DNA of 58,363 nt from Desulfuromonadales bacterium (GTDB lineage: Bacteria > Desulfobacterota > Desulfuromonadia > Desulfuromonadales > BM103). The notes under the pieces were generated by a model. The model was not told the DNA's origin, did not search any database, and worked only from the letters and a program-made list of their open reading frames with translations. Position 1 is the stretch's first letter; every line of letters begins with the position of its first letter. This document shows, piece by piece, positions 44,031 to 52,769 of the stretch. Location of the stretch: contig JACZKE010000004.1 in the NCBI GenBank assembly GCA_014860225.1, positions 1 through 58,363 of the forward strand, in the 5' to 3' direction. The position numbers and the translations under genes were made by a program.

Positions 44031-45122
44031 CTATTTCTTAAGATTGTTCCAGAGGTTGACGGTGAAATCCTGCGCGTTTGTCAGAATCGCCACGGCCTGA
44101 GCCGAGCCGCGATTAGCCAGCTTGTCAGCACTGAATTCCGTCATGTCAACAATATAGAAAAACACCGGCCGTACATTGTTTCCCTCCATTACCCGGTAAC
44201 TGGGAACCATATTCCCGAAGGCGATGGAGTGCAGCTGTGTTGCCAGAGCAACTACAGTGGTCGCCTTTCTGGCGTGCGCGCGCATGGCATCCTGAGCCTG
44301 GTAAACATCTGAGATAACTTCCGGCAACGGCCCGTCATCGCGGATCGATCCGGCCAGGACATAGGGGACCTGCTGTTTCTCACAGGCATAAATAATACCA
44401 TCGTTGAGCTTTAATTCTTTGATTGTTCGTGAGATCGAGCCGCGGCTGCGCACCTCGTTGATAATGTCGAGATGGTTATAATGGCCAAGCGGCTTCAATG
44501 TCTGCGAATAGATATCCTGTCCCAGTCCGGTCCGGAAGAGCGCCGCCTCGAGGTCATGAACGGCCAGCGCATTACCCGCCATCAGACCGTGGCAGTAGCC
44601 GTTCTCGATCAACCCCTGCATGGCATCACGACTGTCCTTGTCAAAGGCAACCGCCGGGCCGAGCACCCAGACAATATGTCCGTGGTCGCGATCATGACGC
44701 AAAACGTTGTAGAGGTCATCATAGCAGCGCGAGAAAGGCGTCTCGCGTGTCCCGCGCGTACGGAAGGAGAACTTGTCGACGGCAGCCTCTTCCAGCGGCG
44801 TAAAGCCGTCGATGTGTATGTAAATCCCCTCTTCTCCGTTTTCTGTTCGGCCGATGACCACCGAATCGCCTTTTCGCACCCGTCGAGCTTCCACCACGTC
44901 AATGGTTTCACCCTTGAGTACTATAACCGCATCCATGCGGCTCTCGGGGGCAAGCAACCAGTGATTATCGCCGAGGTGGAGGTATTCGGGATGATTGGAG
45001 GTCCCGTGAAAGTTCTTCGGTACGACACCATCAGCTGGTGCTGCTTCGACAGTCACGGCTGGAGCCTCGACCAGGCTCGGAATTGTGAAATCCGGGGGGG
45101 TGTAAGCGGGGATAACGGACAT
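44031..45122 (-). CDS. ArgZ/AgrE-type ornithine cyclodeaminase domain protein (TIGR00300-like)
   Basis: A 363-residue cytosolic protein of the LOR/SDH-related family represented by archaeal ornithine cyclodeaminase and by the C-terminal half of cyanobacterial ArgZ/AgrE. Conserved stretches include VWVLGPAVAFDKDSRDAM, MAGNALAVHDLEAALF (NAD-type Rossmann region) and VYQAQDAMRAHARKATTVV. Known members convert ornithine to proline and ammonia with NAD bound. The arginine dihydrolase half of ArgZ is absent; here arginase next door could supply ornithine. I chose the ATG at 45122 (MSVIPAYTPPD) with AGGAG 10 nt upstream. Confidence 0.82.
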   Translation of the reverse strand: MSVIPAYTPPDFTIPSLVEAPAVTVEAAPADGVVPKNFHGTSNHPEYLHLGDNHWLLAPESRMDAVIVLKGETIDVVEARRVRKGDSVVIGRTENGEEGIYIHIDGFTPLEEAAVDKFSFRTRGTRETPFSRCYDDLYNVLRHDRDHGHIVWVLGPAVAFDKDSRDAMQGLIENGYCHGLMAGNALAVHDLEAALFRTGLGQDIYSQTLKPLGHYNHLDIINEVRSRGSISRTIKELKLNDGIIYACEKQQVPYVLAGSIRDDGPLPEVISDVYQAQDAMRAHARKATTVVALATQLHSIAFGNMVPSYRVMEGNNVRPVFFYIVDMTEFSADKLANRGSAQAVAILTNAQDFTVNLWNNLKK

Positions 45123-45233
45123 GGCAAAGGATCTCCTGTTTATAAAAACGGCGAGGTAACTCACATCATGTCAAGATCGGAATGGATGTCAAGCAACCTC
45201 TATGTTATTAATCCGCGGAGAACCAGATAACGT

Positions 45234-45605
45234 TCAGCCTCTTTCGACAACCTTCTTGACAGCAAAATAGTTGGCCCACAGAACCAGGACCAGGACCAGT
45301 ATACCGACAGCTCCCAAGGGGCTCTTCATCTCGGCGTTTAGCATGTCCATGATAAAAATGCCGAGGTAGCACATGGCAATAAATTTACTCGCCACGGTCG
45401 ACCACGCGTCACGACTGCCCCAGGCAACGCTCAGTATGGCGATATTGGCGAGTCCGTAGGCGGTGGTGACATAGGCAAAAATCATGACTCCTCTCGACTC
45501 AATGTCTGCCATGATAATACTCATGCCATAGAAGATGAACAGGAAAGAAGTCAGAGCACTAAGGACGATCAGGCCGATCAAAAAAAGGGTATCTTGCGTC
45601 TTCAT
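45234..45605 (-). CDS. Four-helix membrane protein of unknown function
   Basis: A 123-residue protein with four hydrophobic segments (about 7-30, 37-58, 70-85, 93-113). I chose ATG 45605 (MKTQDTLFLIG) with AAGG 7 nt upstream; a longer frame to 45665 adds an unrelated segment. No family recognised. It lies upstream of and in line with the cyclodeaminase and arginase genes, 111 nt apart, so co-transcription is possible. A transport-related role in arginine use is only a guess. Confidence 0.65.
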   Translation of the reverse strand: MKTQDTLFLIGLIVLSALTSFLFIFYGMSIIMADIESRGVMIFAYVTTAYGLANIAILSVAWGSRDAWSTVASKFIAMCYLGIFIMDMLNAEMKSPLGAVGILVLVLVLWANYFAVKKVVERG

Positions 45606-45712
45606 GGATATGCCTTGAGATTGGAGGTTGACGGTTAATCCGCAACAAACTTTATATTTATACAATCATCGACATCAAAAGTGCATCGATTTTATTTATT
45701 CACCTCACACTT

Positions 45713-45740
45713 CCAGCCTCCAGCCTCCAGCCTCCAGCCT
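45713..45740. repeat. Tandem CCAGCCT heptamer repeat (4 copies)
   Basis: Four perfect consecutive CCAGCCT units just before the 3' end of the EamA gene on the minus strand. Related GGCTGGAGGCTGG sequence occurs in the hairpin at 34913-34962. Confidence 0.9.
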
Positions 45741-45749
45741 CACTTCCAT

Positions 45750-46631
45750 CTACTTGCGTGTCGCCAGGTATATCCCCAGACCTATCAACGTTATCCCCAA
45801 GCCGTGATACCAACAAAAAATCTCACCGAGGAAAAAAACCGCCATCAGACTGCCGAAAACCGGCATCAGGTGGATAAAGAGCCCTGCACGGTTGGCGCCG
45901 ACCAGTTCGACGCCACGGTTGTAACAGAGGTAGGAAATAATCGAGGGGAAGACCATGACATAACCTATGACCATCATAGTCGCAGGGTTGAGTTCGAGCG
46001 TCGCAACTGTCAACGTTTCCCATAGATAAAAAGGAACAATTATCAGGGAACCGAGCCAGAAGGTCGTGGCAATAAAGGCAAGTGGATGAACGTCCGGGCG
46101 CTTGCGCAGCATCACCGTGTAACCTGCATAGCAGACAATCGCTGTAAAAACCAGCAGATCACCACGATTGATCGATAGGGAAAACAAGATTTTGATCTCG
46201 CCTCTGGCGATGATGGCTACCGCACCACAGAGCGACACCAGGATGCCAACAATCTGCAGCTTTGTAACCCTTTCACGAAACAGCATGAATGACAGCAACA
46301 CAATCAGCACCGGCATCAACGACTGCAGCAGAAAGGCGTTGATCGCCTCGGTGTACTGCAGACCACTGTAGGCCAAAGTGTTGAATGCAGCGATCCCCAG
46401 GGTTGCCAGCAACAGGATCACCTGCCAGTGTTGATAGAGGGCTCGACGATCGCGGCGCAGGTGAGGCAGTGCAGGCACAGTCACCAGCAGTGCCGCTCCC
46501 ACCCAACGCCAGAAAGACAGAGCCACAGGCGGGATTTCATTGTGGAAGGCGCGGCCGAGGATGAAGTTGCCGGACCAGAAGAGTACGGCCAGGGTCAGCA
46601 GCAGATAAGGACGATCCTTGAATTTTCTCAT
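45750..46631 (-). CDS. EamA-family drug/metabolite exporter
   Basis: A 293-residue DMT transporter with ten predicted helices in two EamA repeats (AVLFWSGNFILGRAF about 14-28; NRAGLFIHLMPVFGSLMAVF about 240-260). The substrate is unknown. The ATG at 46631 has no Shine-Dalgarno sequence and begins 3 nt after the stop of a degenerate DnaQ-like fragment, so it may have inherited its expression from that lost gene. It is distinct in sequence from the 30426-29521 exporter. Confidence 0.88.
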   Translation of the reverse strand: MRKFKDRPYLLLTLAVLFWSGNFILGRAFHNEIPPVALSFWRWVGAALLVTVPALPHLRRDRRALYQHWQVILLLATLGIAAFNTLAYSGLQYTEAINAFLLQSLMPVLIVLLSFMLFRERVTKLQIVGILVSLCGAVAIIARGEIKILFSLSINRGDLLVFTAIVCYAGYTVMLRKRPDVHPLAFIATTFWLGSLIIVPFYLWETLTVATLELNPATMMVIGYVMVFPSIISYLCYNRGVELVGANRAGLFIHLMPVFGSLMAVFFLGEIFCWYHGLGITLIGLGIYLATRK

Positions 46632-46634
46632 GAT

Positions 46635-46775
46635 CTAAGAACGGTTGCCGGGATTCGTCAAATCATGGACACGGTCGGCAATCTCCCCTCCCCTGAGCAT
46701 AAACATTCCGATATCAATAGTCTGGTCGCCACAGCCAGGCGCGATCCCGCTGGTTTCAAAATCAATAACAATGGC
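46635..46775 (-). pseudogene. Truncated DnaQ-type 3'-5' exonuclease fragment
   Basis: On the minus strand a 46-codon open stretch encodes AIVIDFETSGIAPGCGDQ followed by TIDIGMFML and DRVHDLTNPGNR, then TAG. This matches the start of DEDD exonuclease domains (DFETTG...IEIGA...NPG), as in DNA polymerase III epsilon-like proteins, then breaks off. The 5' side runs into an R2 remnant and has no start codon. The rest of the domain is gone. I infer a deletion remnant. Function lost. Confidence 0.6.
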
Positions 46776-46782
46776 CTCAGAA

Positions 46783-46826
46783 CAGCCGAATTTGCAGCCG
46801 GTTCATGGATAGTTCGACAGTCTCCT
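46783..46826. repeat. R2 repeat remnant
   Basis: CAGCCGAATTTGCAGCCGG then TTCATGGATAGTTCGACAGT matches the left end of the full R2 copies. It abuts the truncated DnaQ fragment and may mark the breakpoint. Confidence 0.7.
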
Positions 46827-46958
46827 AAGGGAGTTATAAAGGGGCGTGCACGCTTTGGCAAGAAATAAGCAACCGGAACTGGGCGTACCAAAAAAGTGCA
46901 GCTAGTAAGCCTTTGTGCGGATTCTCGCCGGAATCTCCAGACTTACCCAGATTTACCC

Positions 46959-47002
46959 TTGACAATAGTCTCGTTTATATATAAATGTCCAAAGATGTCC
47001 AA
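46959..47002 (+). promoter_or_regulatory. Promoter and tandem direct-repeat operator of the EIIA regulator gene
   Basis: TTGACA (46959-46964) is followed by overlapping -10-like candidates (TATAAA 46980-46985 or TAAATG 46982-46987). Two exact ATGTCCAA units at 46985-46992 and 46995-47002, one helical turn apart, sit at the start site. This is a good candidate binding site for the HTH protein encoded 36 nt downstream. Confidence 0.5.
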
Positions 47003-47037
47003 TGCAGATGAAGACTATTAAAAGCGGTGGAGCACTG

Positions 47038-47727
47038 ATGAATCTTTCAGTAAAAGATGCAGCGAAGTTACTTACAGTTTCGGAAAAAACCATATACCGG
47101 TGGATCAAACAGAACGTCGTGCCGGTTTACAAGGTTCACGAAATTTACCGCTTCAACCGGGCCGAGCTTCTTGAATGGGCAACTTCGCGGCGGATGGGGG
47201 TGGCCGCTGATGCTTTCAGCGAACCGGAGTCGGTCACAGAGACACTGCCGACCCTGTATGACGCGCTCGAAGGCGGCGGTGTTTTCTATCGGATTGAGGG
47301 AAAGACCCGAGAAGAGGTGCTGGTCGATGCAGTCGACCATGCACGCCTGCCTGATGAAGTCGACCGTGCTCACCTGGCGCAAGTACTGATCAGTCGTGAG
47401 CAACTCGCTTCAACCGCTCTCGGCGAGGGTATTGCCATTCCCCATCCACGCAGTCCCGGCTTGTTGAATATTACCAGACCAAAGGTGACTCTCTGTTTTC
47501 TGGAAGAACCGGTCGATTTTTTTGCTCTAGATGGCCGTCTGGTAAACATCCTGCTGTTAATTATCGCTCCGAATCTGCGCGCCCACCTGCACTTGTTGTC
47601 CCGCCTGGGATTTGTGCTTCGTGATCGCAAATTCCGTAAGGCACTGGATGATAGTGAGAGCCGGGAAAATATTTTTGCCGCATTAGCCTCTGCCGAAGAG
47701 AAAATCAAGGTTAGACATGTGTCATGA
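47038..47727 (+). CDS. HTH regulator with C-terminal PTS EIIA (PtsN-like) domain
   Basis: A 229-residue protein. Residues 1-52 are an excisionase/MerR-type helix-turn-helix (MNLSVKDAAKLLTVSEKTIY, then RWIKQNVVPVYKV). Residues 70-225 are a fructose/nitrogen-type EIIA domain with the phosphorylatable His136 in GIAIPHPRSP. I chose ATG 47038 with GGAG 5 nt upstream. It lies 39 nt before the first Ehr gene. I infer a phospho-state-dependent regulator of this operon, with the tandem repeats upstream as possible operator. PTS-Ntr phosphorylation status would report cell energy or nitrogen state. Confidence 0.85.
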   Translation: MNLSVKDAAKLLTVSEKTIYRWIKQNVVPVYKVHEIYRFNRAELLEWATSRRMGVAADAFSEPESVTETLPTLYDALEGGGVFYRIEGKTREEVLVDAVDHARLPDEVDRAHLAQVLISREQLASTALGEGIAIPHPRSPGLLNITRPKVTLCFLEEPVDFFALDGRLVNILLLIIAPNLRAHLHLLSRLGFVLRDRKFRKALDDSESRENIFAALASAEEKIKVRHVS

Positions 47728-47766
47728 GCGTTGCTTTTTCCGCATGCAAAAGTCAGAGTTGAGTCG

Positions 47767-49758
47767 ATGAACTTGTTGCTCTCGGCATTGCTGATTTTGT
47801 TCGGCGGCAGTCTGATTGCACTGTCGGTCCGCAGTTCCACCCTGGCGACTCGGGTGGGCATCTTGTCGGTTCTGGTTGCTGCGCCGATGGCCGGTTACGT
47901 TGCCCTGAAAGTTTTGCTCAGCGGTCAGCCCCTCTCTTTTAGCGCACCCTGGGCGGTTCCCGGTGGTGAGTTCTCTCTGCTACTGGATCCTCTGGCAGCC
48001 TTTTTCGTGCTTCCTATTTCAATACTCTCGCTGTTCTGTGCGCTCTATGCCGGACCCTACATGGCACACGCAGGTCAATCCCGTTCTCTGGCCCCCCACT
48101 GGTTTTATTTCAATATTATGGTGACGGCCATGTTGCTGGTGGTAATTGCAGCCAACGCCTTGCTGTTTCTGGCAGCGTGGGAAATCATGACCATCTCTTC
48201 CTTCTTTCTGGTGGCCTGGGACCATCACCGCGAAGACGTGCGCAAGGCTGCCTGGCTTTACCTGTTTGCAGCTCACCTCGGCATGATGCTGCTGCTGCTC
48301 ATGTTTCTCCTCGCCGGTAGCTATTGTGACGGTTTCAATTTCAATAATTTCGGTCCTTTGGCCCAGCTGCCGATTGGTAGCGCCTCATTAATTTACCTGC
48401 TGGCCTTGTTCGGCTTCGGGGTCAAGGCTGGTCTCTTCCCTGTCCATATCTGGCTGCCGGATGCCCACCCGGCAGCACCCAGCCATGTTTCGGCATTGAT
48501 GTCCGGCGTCCTGATCAAAACAGGAATCTACGGGATTCTGCGTATTTTGAGTCTACTGCCGCCAGCCCCGGCCTGGTGGGGATGGCTGATGGCTTTGCTC
48601 GGAGCAGGCGGTGCCCTCTATGGAATCTCTCTGGCGGCGCAGCAGCGGGATATCAAGCGTTGCCTGGCCTATTCAACGGTAGAGAATATCGGCATCATGT
48701 TGTTAGGTCTCGGTTTTGGCATGGTTGCGGCAGCACATGGGCATCCGAAAATTGCTCTGCTCGCCTTCGCCGGGGGTCTGTTGCATATTTGGAATCACGC
48801 TCTGTTCAAAGGGGTGATGTTTCTCGGTGCCGGTGCCCTTGTGCACGCCACCGGCACTCGCGATATGAACCGTATGGGTGGCCTATTGCGCCGCATGCCT
48901 CTTGTCGGTCTGCTCTGGATTGGCGGCAGCCTGGCTATCAGCGCTCTGCCGCCACTTAACGGGCTGATCAGTGAATGGTTGATCTACCTCAGCCTGGCCC
49001 AGGCTGGTACGGCCCTGGACGGCTTTGCCGCTTTGGTCCCTTTGTTACTGTTCGGCCTGCTCGGCATGGTCGGTGCCCTGGCTCTGGTCACCTTCTCCCG
49101 ACTGATCGGCATCTGCTTGCTCGGCGAACCTCGCGATCCGGCCGCCGCCAACCCCCATAAAGTGGCCCCGGCCATGCTGGTCAGCATGGGATCTTTGCTC
49201 GCCGGTTGCCTGATGATCGGAATTTTCCCGCAGGGGACGTTGCGACTGACGTCGACAGCGCTTTCCCAAGTGGCCCGGTTGCCTGTTGGCGCAGAACTTG
49301 GTCGAGCCGTTACCCCTCTGGGTCTGGGGGCCTTGCTGCTGATGGCTGTGCTGATCATACTTGGTGGATTGTTCGCATGGCTGCGTCTTTTTCGACTGCA
49401 GACGCAAACGTCCACCTGGGGTTGTGGTTATCCTATGCCAACGGCGCGCATGGCCTACACCGGCGAAAGCTATGCGGAGTTCGTCTCGCATCACTTAATG
49501 CCAAAGATCATGCGCCCCAAAGTGAGTGGCGGCAAGGTCAGCGGGTTTTTCCCCATCTCCAGCAAACTGGCTCAATCATCTACCGACCTGGTACTGATGC
49601 GTTTTCTGCAGCCTCTGTTCGTGGCTCTCGCTGATCGATGTCAGCGACTGCGCTGGTTGCAGCAGGGCCAGTTACCTGTCTACCTGGTTTATATCTTTGT
49701 CGCCAGCGCGGTGCTTATGGTCTGGAGTCTCTGGGCCGGTGGACACGGGGGAAAGTGA
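47767..49758 (+). CDS. Ehr complex antiporter-like subunit (HyfB-like, first copy)
   Basis: A 663-residue inner-membrane protein of the NuoL/M/N-like proton-translocating family. About 16 helices. The key proton-path elements are the helix with WEIMTISSFFLVAWDHH and the lysine-bearing FGFGVKAGLFPVHIWLPDAH, with HP-AAPSHVSALMSGVLIKTG next. The C-terminal STWGCGYPMPTARMAYTG motif is HyfB-type. I chose ATG 47767 (MNLLLSALL). It opens a same-strand block of seven membrane and redox genes (to 57212). The next gene is a paralogue, and the spacing is 1 nt. Confidence 0.9.
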   Translation: MNLLLSALLILFGGSLIALSVRSSTLATRVGILSVLVAAPMAGYVALKVLLSGQPLSFSAPWAVPGGEFSLLLDPLAAFFVLPISILSLFCALYAGPYMAHAGQSRSLAPHWFYFNIMVTAMLLVVIAANALLFLAAWEIMTISSFFLVAWDHHREDVRKAAWLYLFAAHLGMMLLLLMFLLAGSYCDGFNFNNFGPLAQLPIGSASLIYLLALFGFGVKAGLFPVHIWLPDAHPAAPSHVSALMSGVLIKTGIYGILRILSLLPPAPAWWGWLMALLGAGGALYGISLAAQQRDIKRCLAYSTVENIGIMLLGLGFGMVAAAHGHPKIALLAFAGGLLHIWNHALFKGVMFLGAGALVHATGTRDMNRMGGLLRRMPLVGLLWIGGSLAISALPPLNGLISEWLIYLSLAQAGTALDGFAALVPLLLFGLLGMVGALALVTFSRLIGICLLGEPRDPAAANPHKVAPAMLVSMGSLLAGCLMIGIFPQGTLRLTSTALSQVARLPVGAELGRAVTPLGLGALLLMAVLIILGGLFAWLRLFRLQTQTSTWGCGYPMPTARMAYTGESYAEFVSHHLMPKIMRPKVSGGKVSGFFPISSKLAQSSTDLVLMRFLQPLFVALADRCQRLRWLQQGQLPVYLVYIFVASAVLMVWSLWAGGHGGK

Positions 49759-49759
49759 G

Positions 49760-51727
49760 ATGATCTGGCTTTTGTCAGGGATCGTGTTGACCTCGTTTGC
49801 CGGTGTTCCCGGGCTTTTCTGCAACAGGGAAAGCCTTCGCGGAGAGCGTCTTGCCTGCATATTGACATTGACCGGCGCCGTTTGTGGCCTGATCGCCGTG
49901 GCGTTGGTCCTGAACTCCGGTGGAGAAACATATCTCGATCTGCCGTGGTCAATACCCGGTGGCACCCTGGCTCTGCGCCTTGACCCGCTGGCAGCAGTTT
50001 TTATGCTACCGCTTTTTCTGGTGGTGGCGACCGGCTCTGTCTATGGTCTCCGCTATTGGCCGCAGCGCGAAAATCCGGGTAACGGCCGTAAATTGCGTCT
50101 GTTTTATGGCCTGATCAGCGGAGCAATAATGCTGGTCCTCACGGCCCGCAACGGCATGCTGTTCCTGATGGCTTGGGAAGTGATGGCCCTCTCCGGGTTT
50201 TTCCTGATCACCACCGAGGAGAATAAAGAAGAGGCCCGTCGCGCCGGGTACATTTACCTGATTGCTACGCATACGGGCACCCTGGCCTTATTCGCTTTGT
50301 TTGCAATGCTCGATCATACGTCCGGATCCCTGATATTTCCGGGCGCAGGAACCCTGCCAGCAGCGGGCAGCGGCCTGATGTTCCTCCTCGGCCTGTTCGG
50401 TTTCGGCATGAAAGCGGGGCTGATGCCGCTGCACATCTGGCTGCCCGGAGCCCATGCTGCCGCTCCCAGCCATGCGTCTGCGCTCTTGTCCGGAGTCATG
50501 ATCAAGACCGGTATCTATGGCCTGGTGCGATTTACTTCCTTTTTTGCCGAGATTCCGGCCTGGTGGGGGTGGACCCTTCTGCTTCTGGGCGCTATTTCAG
50601 GAATACTTGGTGTGGCATTAGCAATCGCCCAGCATGACATTAAGCGGCTGCTGGCTTACCACAGTGTTGAGAATATCGGCATCATCGCGCTGGGTTTTGG
50701 CCTGGCCCTGCTCGGCCGAAGCTACGAGCAGCCGGCCCTGATGATACTCGGTCTGTCCGGCTGCCTGCTGCACGTCGTCAACCATGGCCTGTTCAAGTCA
50801 CTGCTCTTTCTGAGCGCCGGCTCGGTAATCCATGCTGTCGGAACCCGCGAGATCGATCAGTTAGGCGGTGTTCTCAAGCGTCAACCTTGGACTGGAGCCC
50901 TGTTCCTTGGCGCAGCGGTAGCGATCAGCGGGCTACCGCCCTTTAATGGTTTTATCAGTGAATGGCTGATTTATCTCGGAGCGCTTCAACCTTTAAAGCA
51001 TCCGACTTCAGCTCTCGGCCTGGCTGTACTGACCGCCCCGGCCCTGGCCCTGATCGGCGCGCTGGCGCTGGCCTGTTTCGTCAAGGTTTTCGGCATCGTC
51101 TTTCTGGGTGAAGCGCGCAGCAAAGCTGCAGTCCAAGCCCATGAAGCACCACTATCAATGCTTGTTCCCATGGCACTGCTGCTGGTCGCCTGTGCCTGGA
51201 TCGGTCTGCTGCCGACTACCCTGGTGCCGTTGCTGCGCGGGGCTGTCGAAAATTGGGCCGGGATAGATGGCGGCACTATGCTGGGCGGTAGTTTCGCCCC
51301 GCTGGGCTGGGTCAGCCTGATCGGTTGGTTGTTGCTGGCGCTCCTTGCTGCTGTTGGTCTCTGGTTAAGTCGCATTAGCCGCAAGGTTCCACGTGCGATC
51401 GGCACCTGGGGCTGCGGCTTCCAATTTTCTGCCCCGCGTATGCAGTACACGGCAAGTTCATTTGCCGACTTCCTGGTGCGACTTTTTCATTTTGGACTTT
51501 GGAGTGAACGTCATGGTGGAAAAGTGACCGGCCTGCTCCCGGGCGTGACGCGATTTTCCAGTCACACTCCCGACACTGTCCTTGACAGGGTGCTGTTCCC
51601 TATTTTCCTCGGTGCAGCCTGGTTATGCCGTCTACTGCGTGCTTGCATTCACAATGGGGTGATAGCCTTCTACCTGCTCTACATCGCCCTGACCGTTATT
51701 GTTCTGCTGGCGTTATTTATACTTTGA
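49760..51727 (+). CDS. Ehr complex antiporter-like subunit (HyfB-like, second copy)
   Basis: A 655-residue paralogue of the preceding protein with the same architecture: WEVMALSGFFLITTEENKE, FGFGMKAGLMPLHIWLPGAH and the C-terminal GTWGCGFQFSAPRMQYTASS. Tandem HyfB-like copies, plus the HyfF-like protein downstream, give three antiporter-like modules, as in complex I (NuoL, M, N). The ATG at 49760 starts 1 nt past the upstream stop, so translation is coupled. It should add a third proton or sodium channel to the complex. Confidence 0.9.
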   Translation: MIWLLSGIVLTSFAGVPGLFCNRESLRGERLACILTLTGAVCGLIAVALVLNSGGETYLDLPWSIPGGTLALRLDPLAAVFMLPLFLVVATGSVYGLRYWPQRENPGNGRKLRLFYGLISGAIMLVLTARNGMLFLMAWEVMALSGFFLITTEENKEEARRAGYIYLIATHTGTLALFALFAMLDHTSGSLIFPGAGTLPAAGSGLMFLLGLFGFGMKAGLMPLHIWLPGAHAAAPSHASALLSGVMIKTGIYGLVRFTSFFAEIPAWWGWTLLLLGAISGILGVALAIAQHDIKRLLAYHSVENIGIIALGFGLALLGRSYEQPALMILGLSGCLLHVVNHGLFKSLLFLSAGSVIHAVGTREIDQLGGVLKRQPWTGALFLGAAVAISGLPPFNGFISEWLIYLGALQPLKHPTSALGLAVLTAPALALIGALALACFVKVFGIVFLGEARSKAAVQAHEAPLSMLVPMALLLVACAWIGLLPTTLVPLLRGAVENWAGIDGGTMLGGSFAPLGWVSLIGWLLLALLAAVGLWLSRISRKVPRAIGTWGCGFQFSAPRMQYTASSFADFLVRLFHFGLWSERHGGKVTGLLPGVTRFSSHTPDTVLDRVLFPIFLGAAWLCRLLRACIHNGVIAFYLLYIALTVIVLLALFIL

Positions 51728-51741
51728 AAGGGGAGCTTCTC

Positions 51742-52656
51742 ATGATTATCAGGCTGATTCTGCATCTGGCCCTTTTACTTTTATTTGCTCCTATGCTTAA
51801 TGGAATCATCATCAAAACCAAAGCACTTTTTGGCGGTCGAATCGGCGCTCCGCTGCTGCAATCCTACTACGATCTGGCCCGTCTCTGGCGCAAAGGATTC
51901 GTTTTCAGCCGTACCACGACCTGGGTCTTTCTTGCAGGACCGGTCGTCGGCCTGACGGTCCCCCTGTTGGCATCCCTGCTTATCCCCTTCGGGGCGTTAC
52001 CGGCTCCGATTTCATTTGAAGGGGACCTGATTCTGTTCGTCTACCTCTTTGCCTTGTCCCGTTTTTTTACCGTGGCGTCGGCTCTTGACACCGGATCGAG
52101 TTTTGAGGGCATGGGAGCCGCGCGCGAAGTGACCTTCTCCTGTCTGGCCGAACCGACCCTGCTGTTTGTATTGCTGGTACTGGCGCGCCTTTCCGACGGG
52201 CTCTCGCTGGACACGCTGCTCGGTTCACACCTGTTGACTGCCTGGCACAGCGATGCCGGCGCATCCCTCGGGTTGATCCTGGTCTGCCTGTTCCTGGTGC
52301 TGCTGGTGGAAAACTCACGTATCCCCTTTGATGACCCCAACACTCATCTTGAGTTGACCATGATCCATGAAGTTATGGTTCTTGATCACAGTGGACCTGC
52401 CCTCGGCATGATTCTTTACGGAGCCGCGCTCAAGATGATGGTGATGGGGGCACTTCTGGTGCGCTTGGCCTTCCCCTGGCAGACGGGCTGGTGGCTGAGC
52501 GATGCACTGATGTTTCTGGCAGGCCTGGCTGGCCTCGCCGTGCTTATTGGTGTCGTCGAGTCGATCATGGCGAGGTTGCGCCTGCCGCGTGTGCCGCAAG
52601 TGCTGGTCGGCACTATGCTGTTGTCGATCTTCGCTTTGGTATTGGTGTTGCGATAG
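51742..52656 (+). CDS. Ehr complex NuoH-like subunit (HyfC/HycD-like)
   Basis: A 304-residue membrane protein of the NuoH/HyfC family with about eight helices. It carries the acidic-loop motif GSSFEGMGAAREVTFSCLAEP and ENSRIPFDDPNTHLELTMIH, which lines the quinone/NiFe-side cavity and the proton entry region in complex I. I chose ATG 51742 with GGAG 7 nt upstream; a frame opening at 51625 overlaps the preceding gene. It anchors the peripheral redox arm to the antiporter subunits. Confidence 0.93.
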   Translation: MIIRLILHLALLLLFAPMLNGIIIKTKALFGGRIGAPLLQSYYDLARLWRKGFVFSRTTTWVFLAGPVVGLTVPLLASLLIPFGALPAPISFEGDLILFVYLFALSRFFTVASALDTGSSFEGMGAAREVTFSCLAEPTLLFVLLVLARLSDGLSLDTLLGSHLLTAWHSDAGASLGLILVCLFLVLLVENSRIPFDDPNTHLELTMIHEVMVLDHSGPALGMILYGAALKMMVMGALLVRLAFPWQTGWWLSDALMFLAGLAGLAVLIGVVESIMARLRLPRVPQVLVGTMLLSIFALVLVLR

Positions 52657-52769
52657 ATAGCTGGTTTCCTGACGGGAACTTCATTTAAACCGTTTTGAAC
52701 TTGTGAATGGGTAATTGCTTGTGATGTTGCCAGAGGGTCTTTGATGTTAATGCTGCTGGAGAAAAAACC

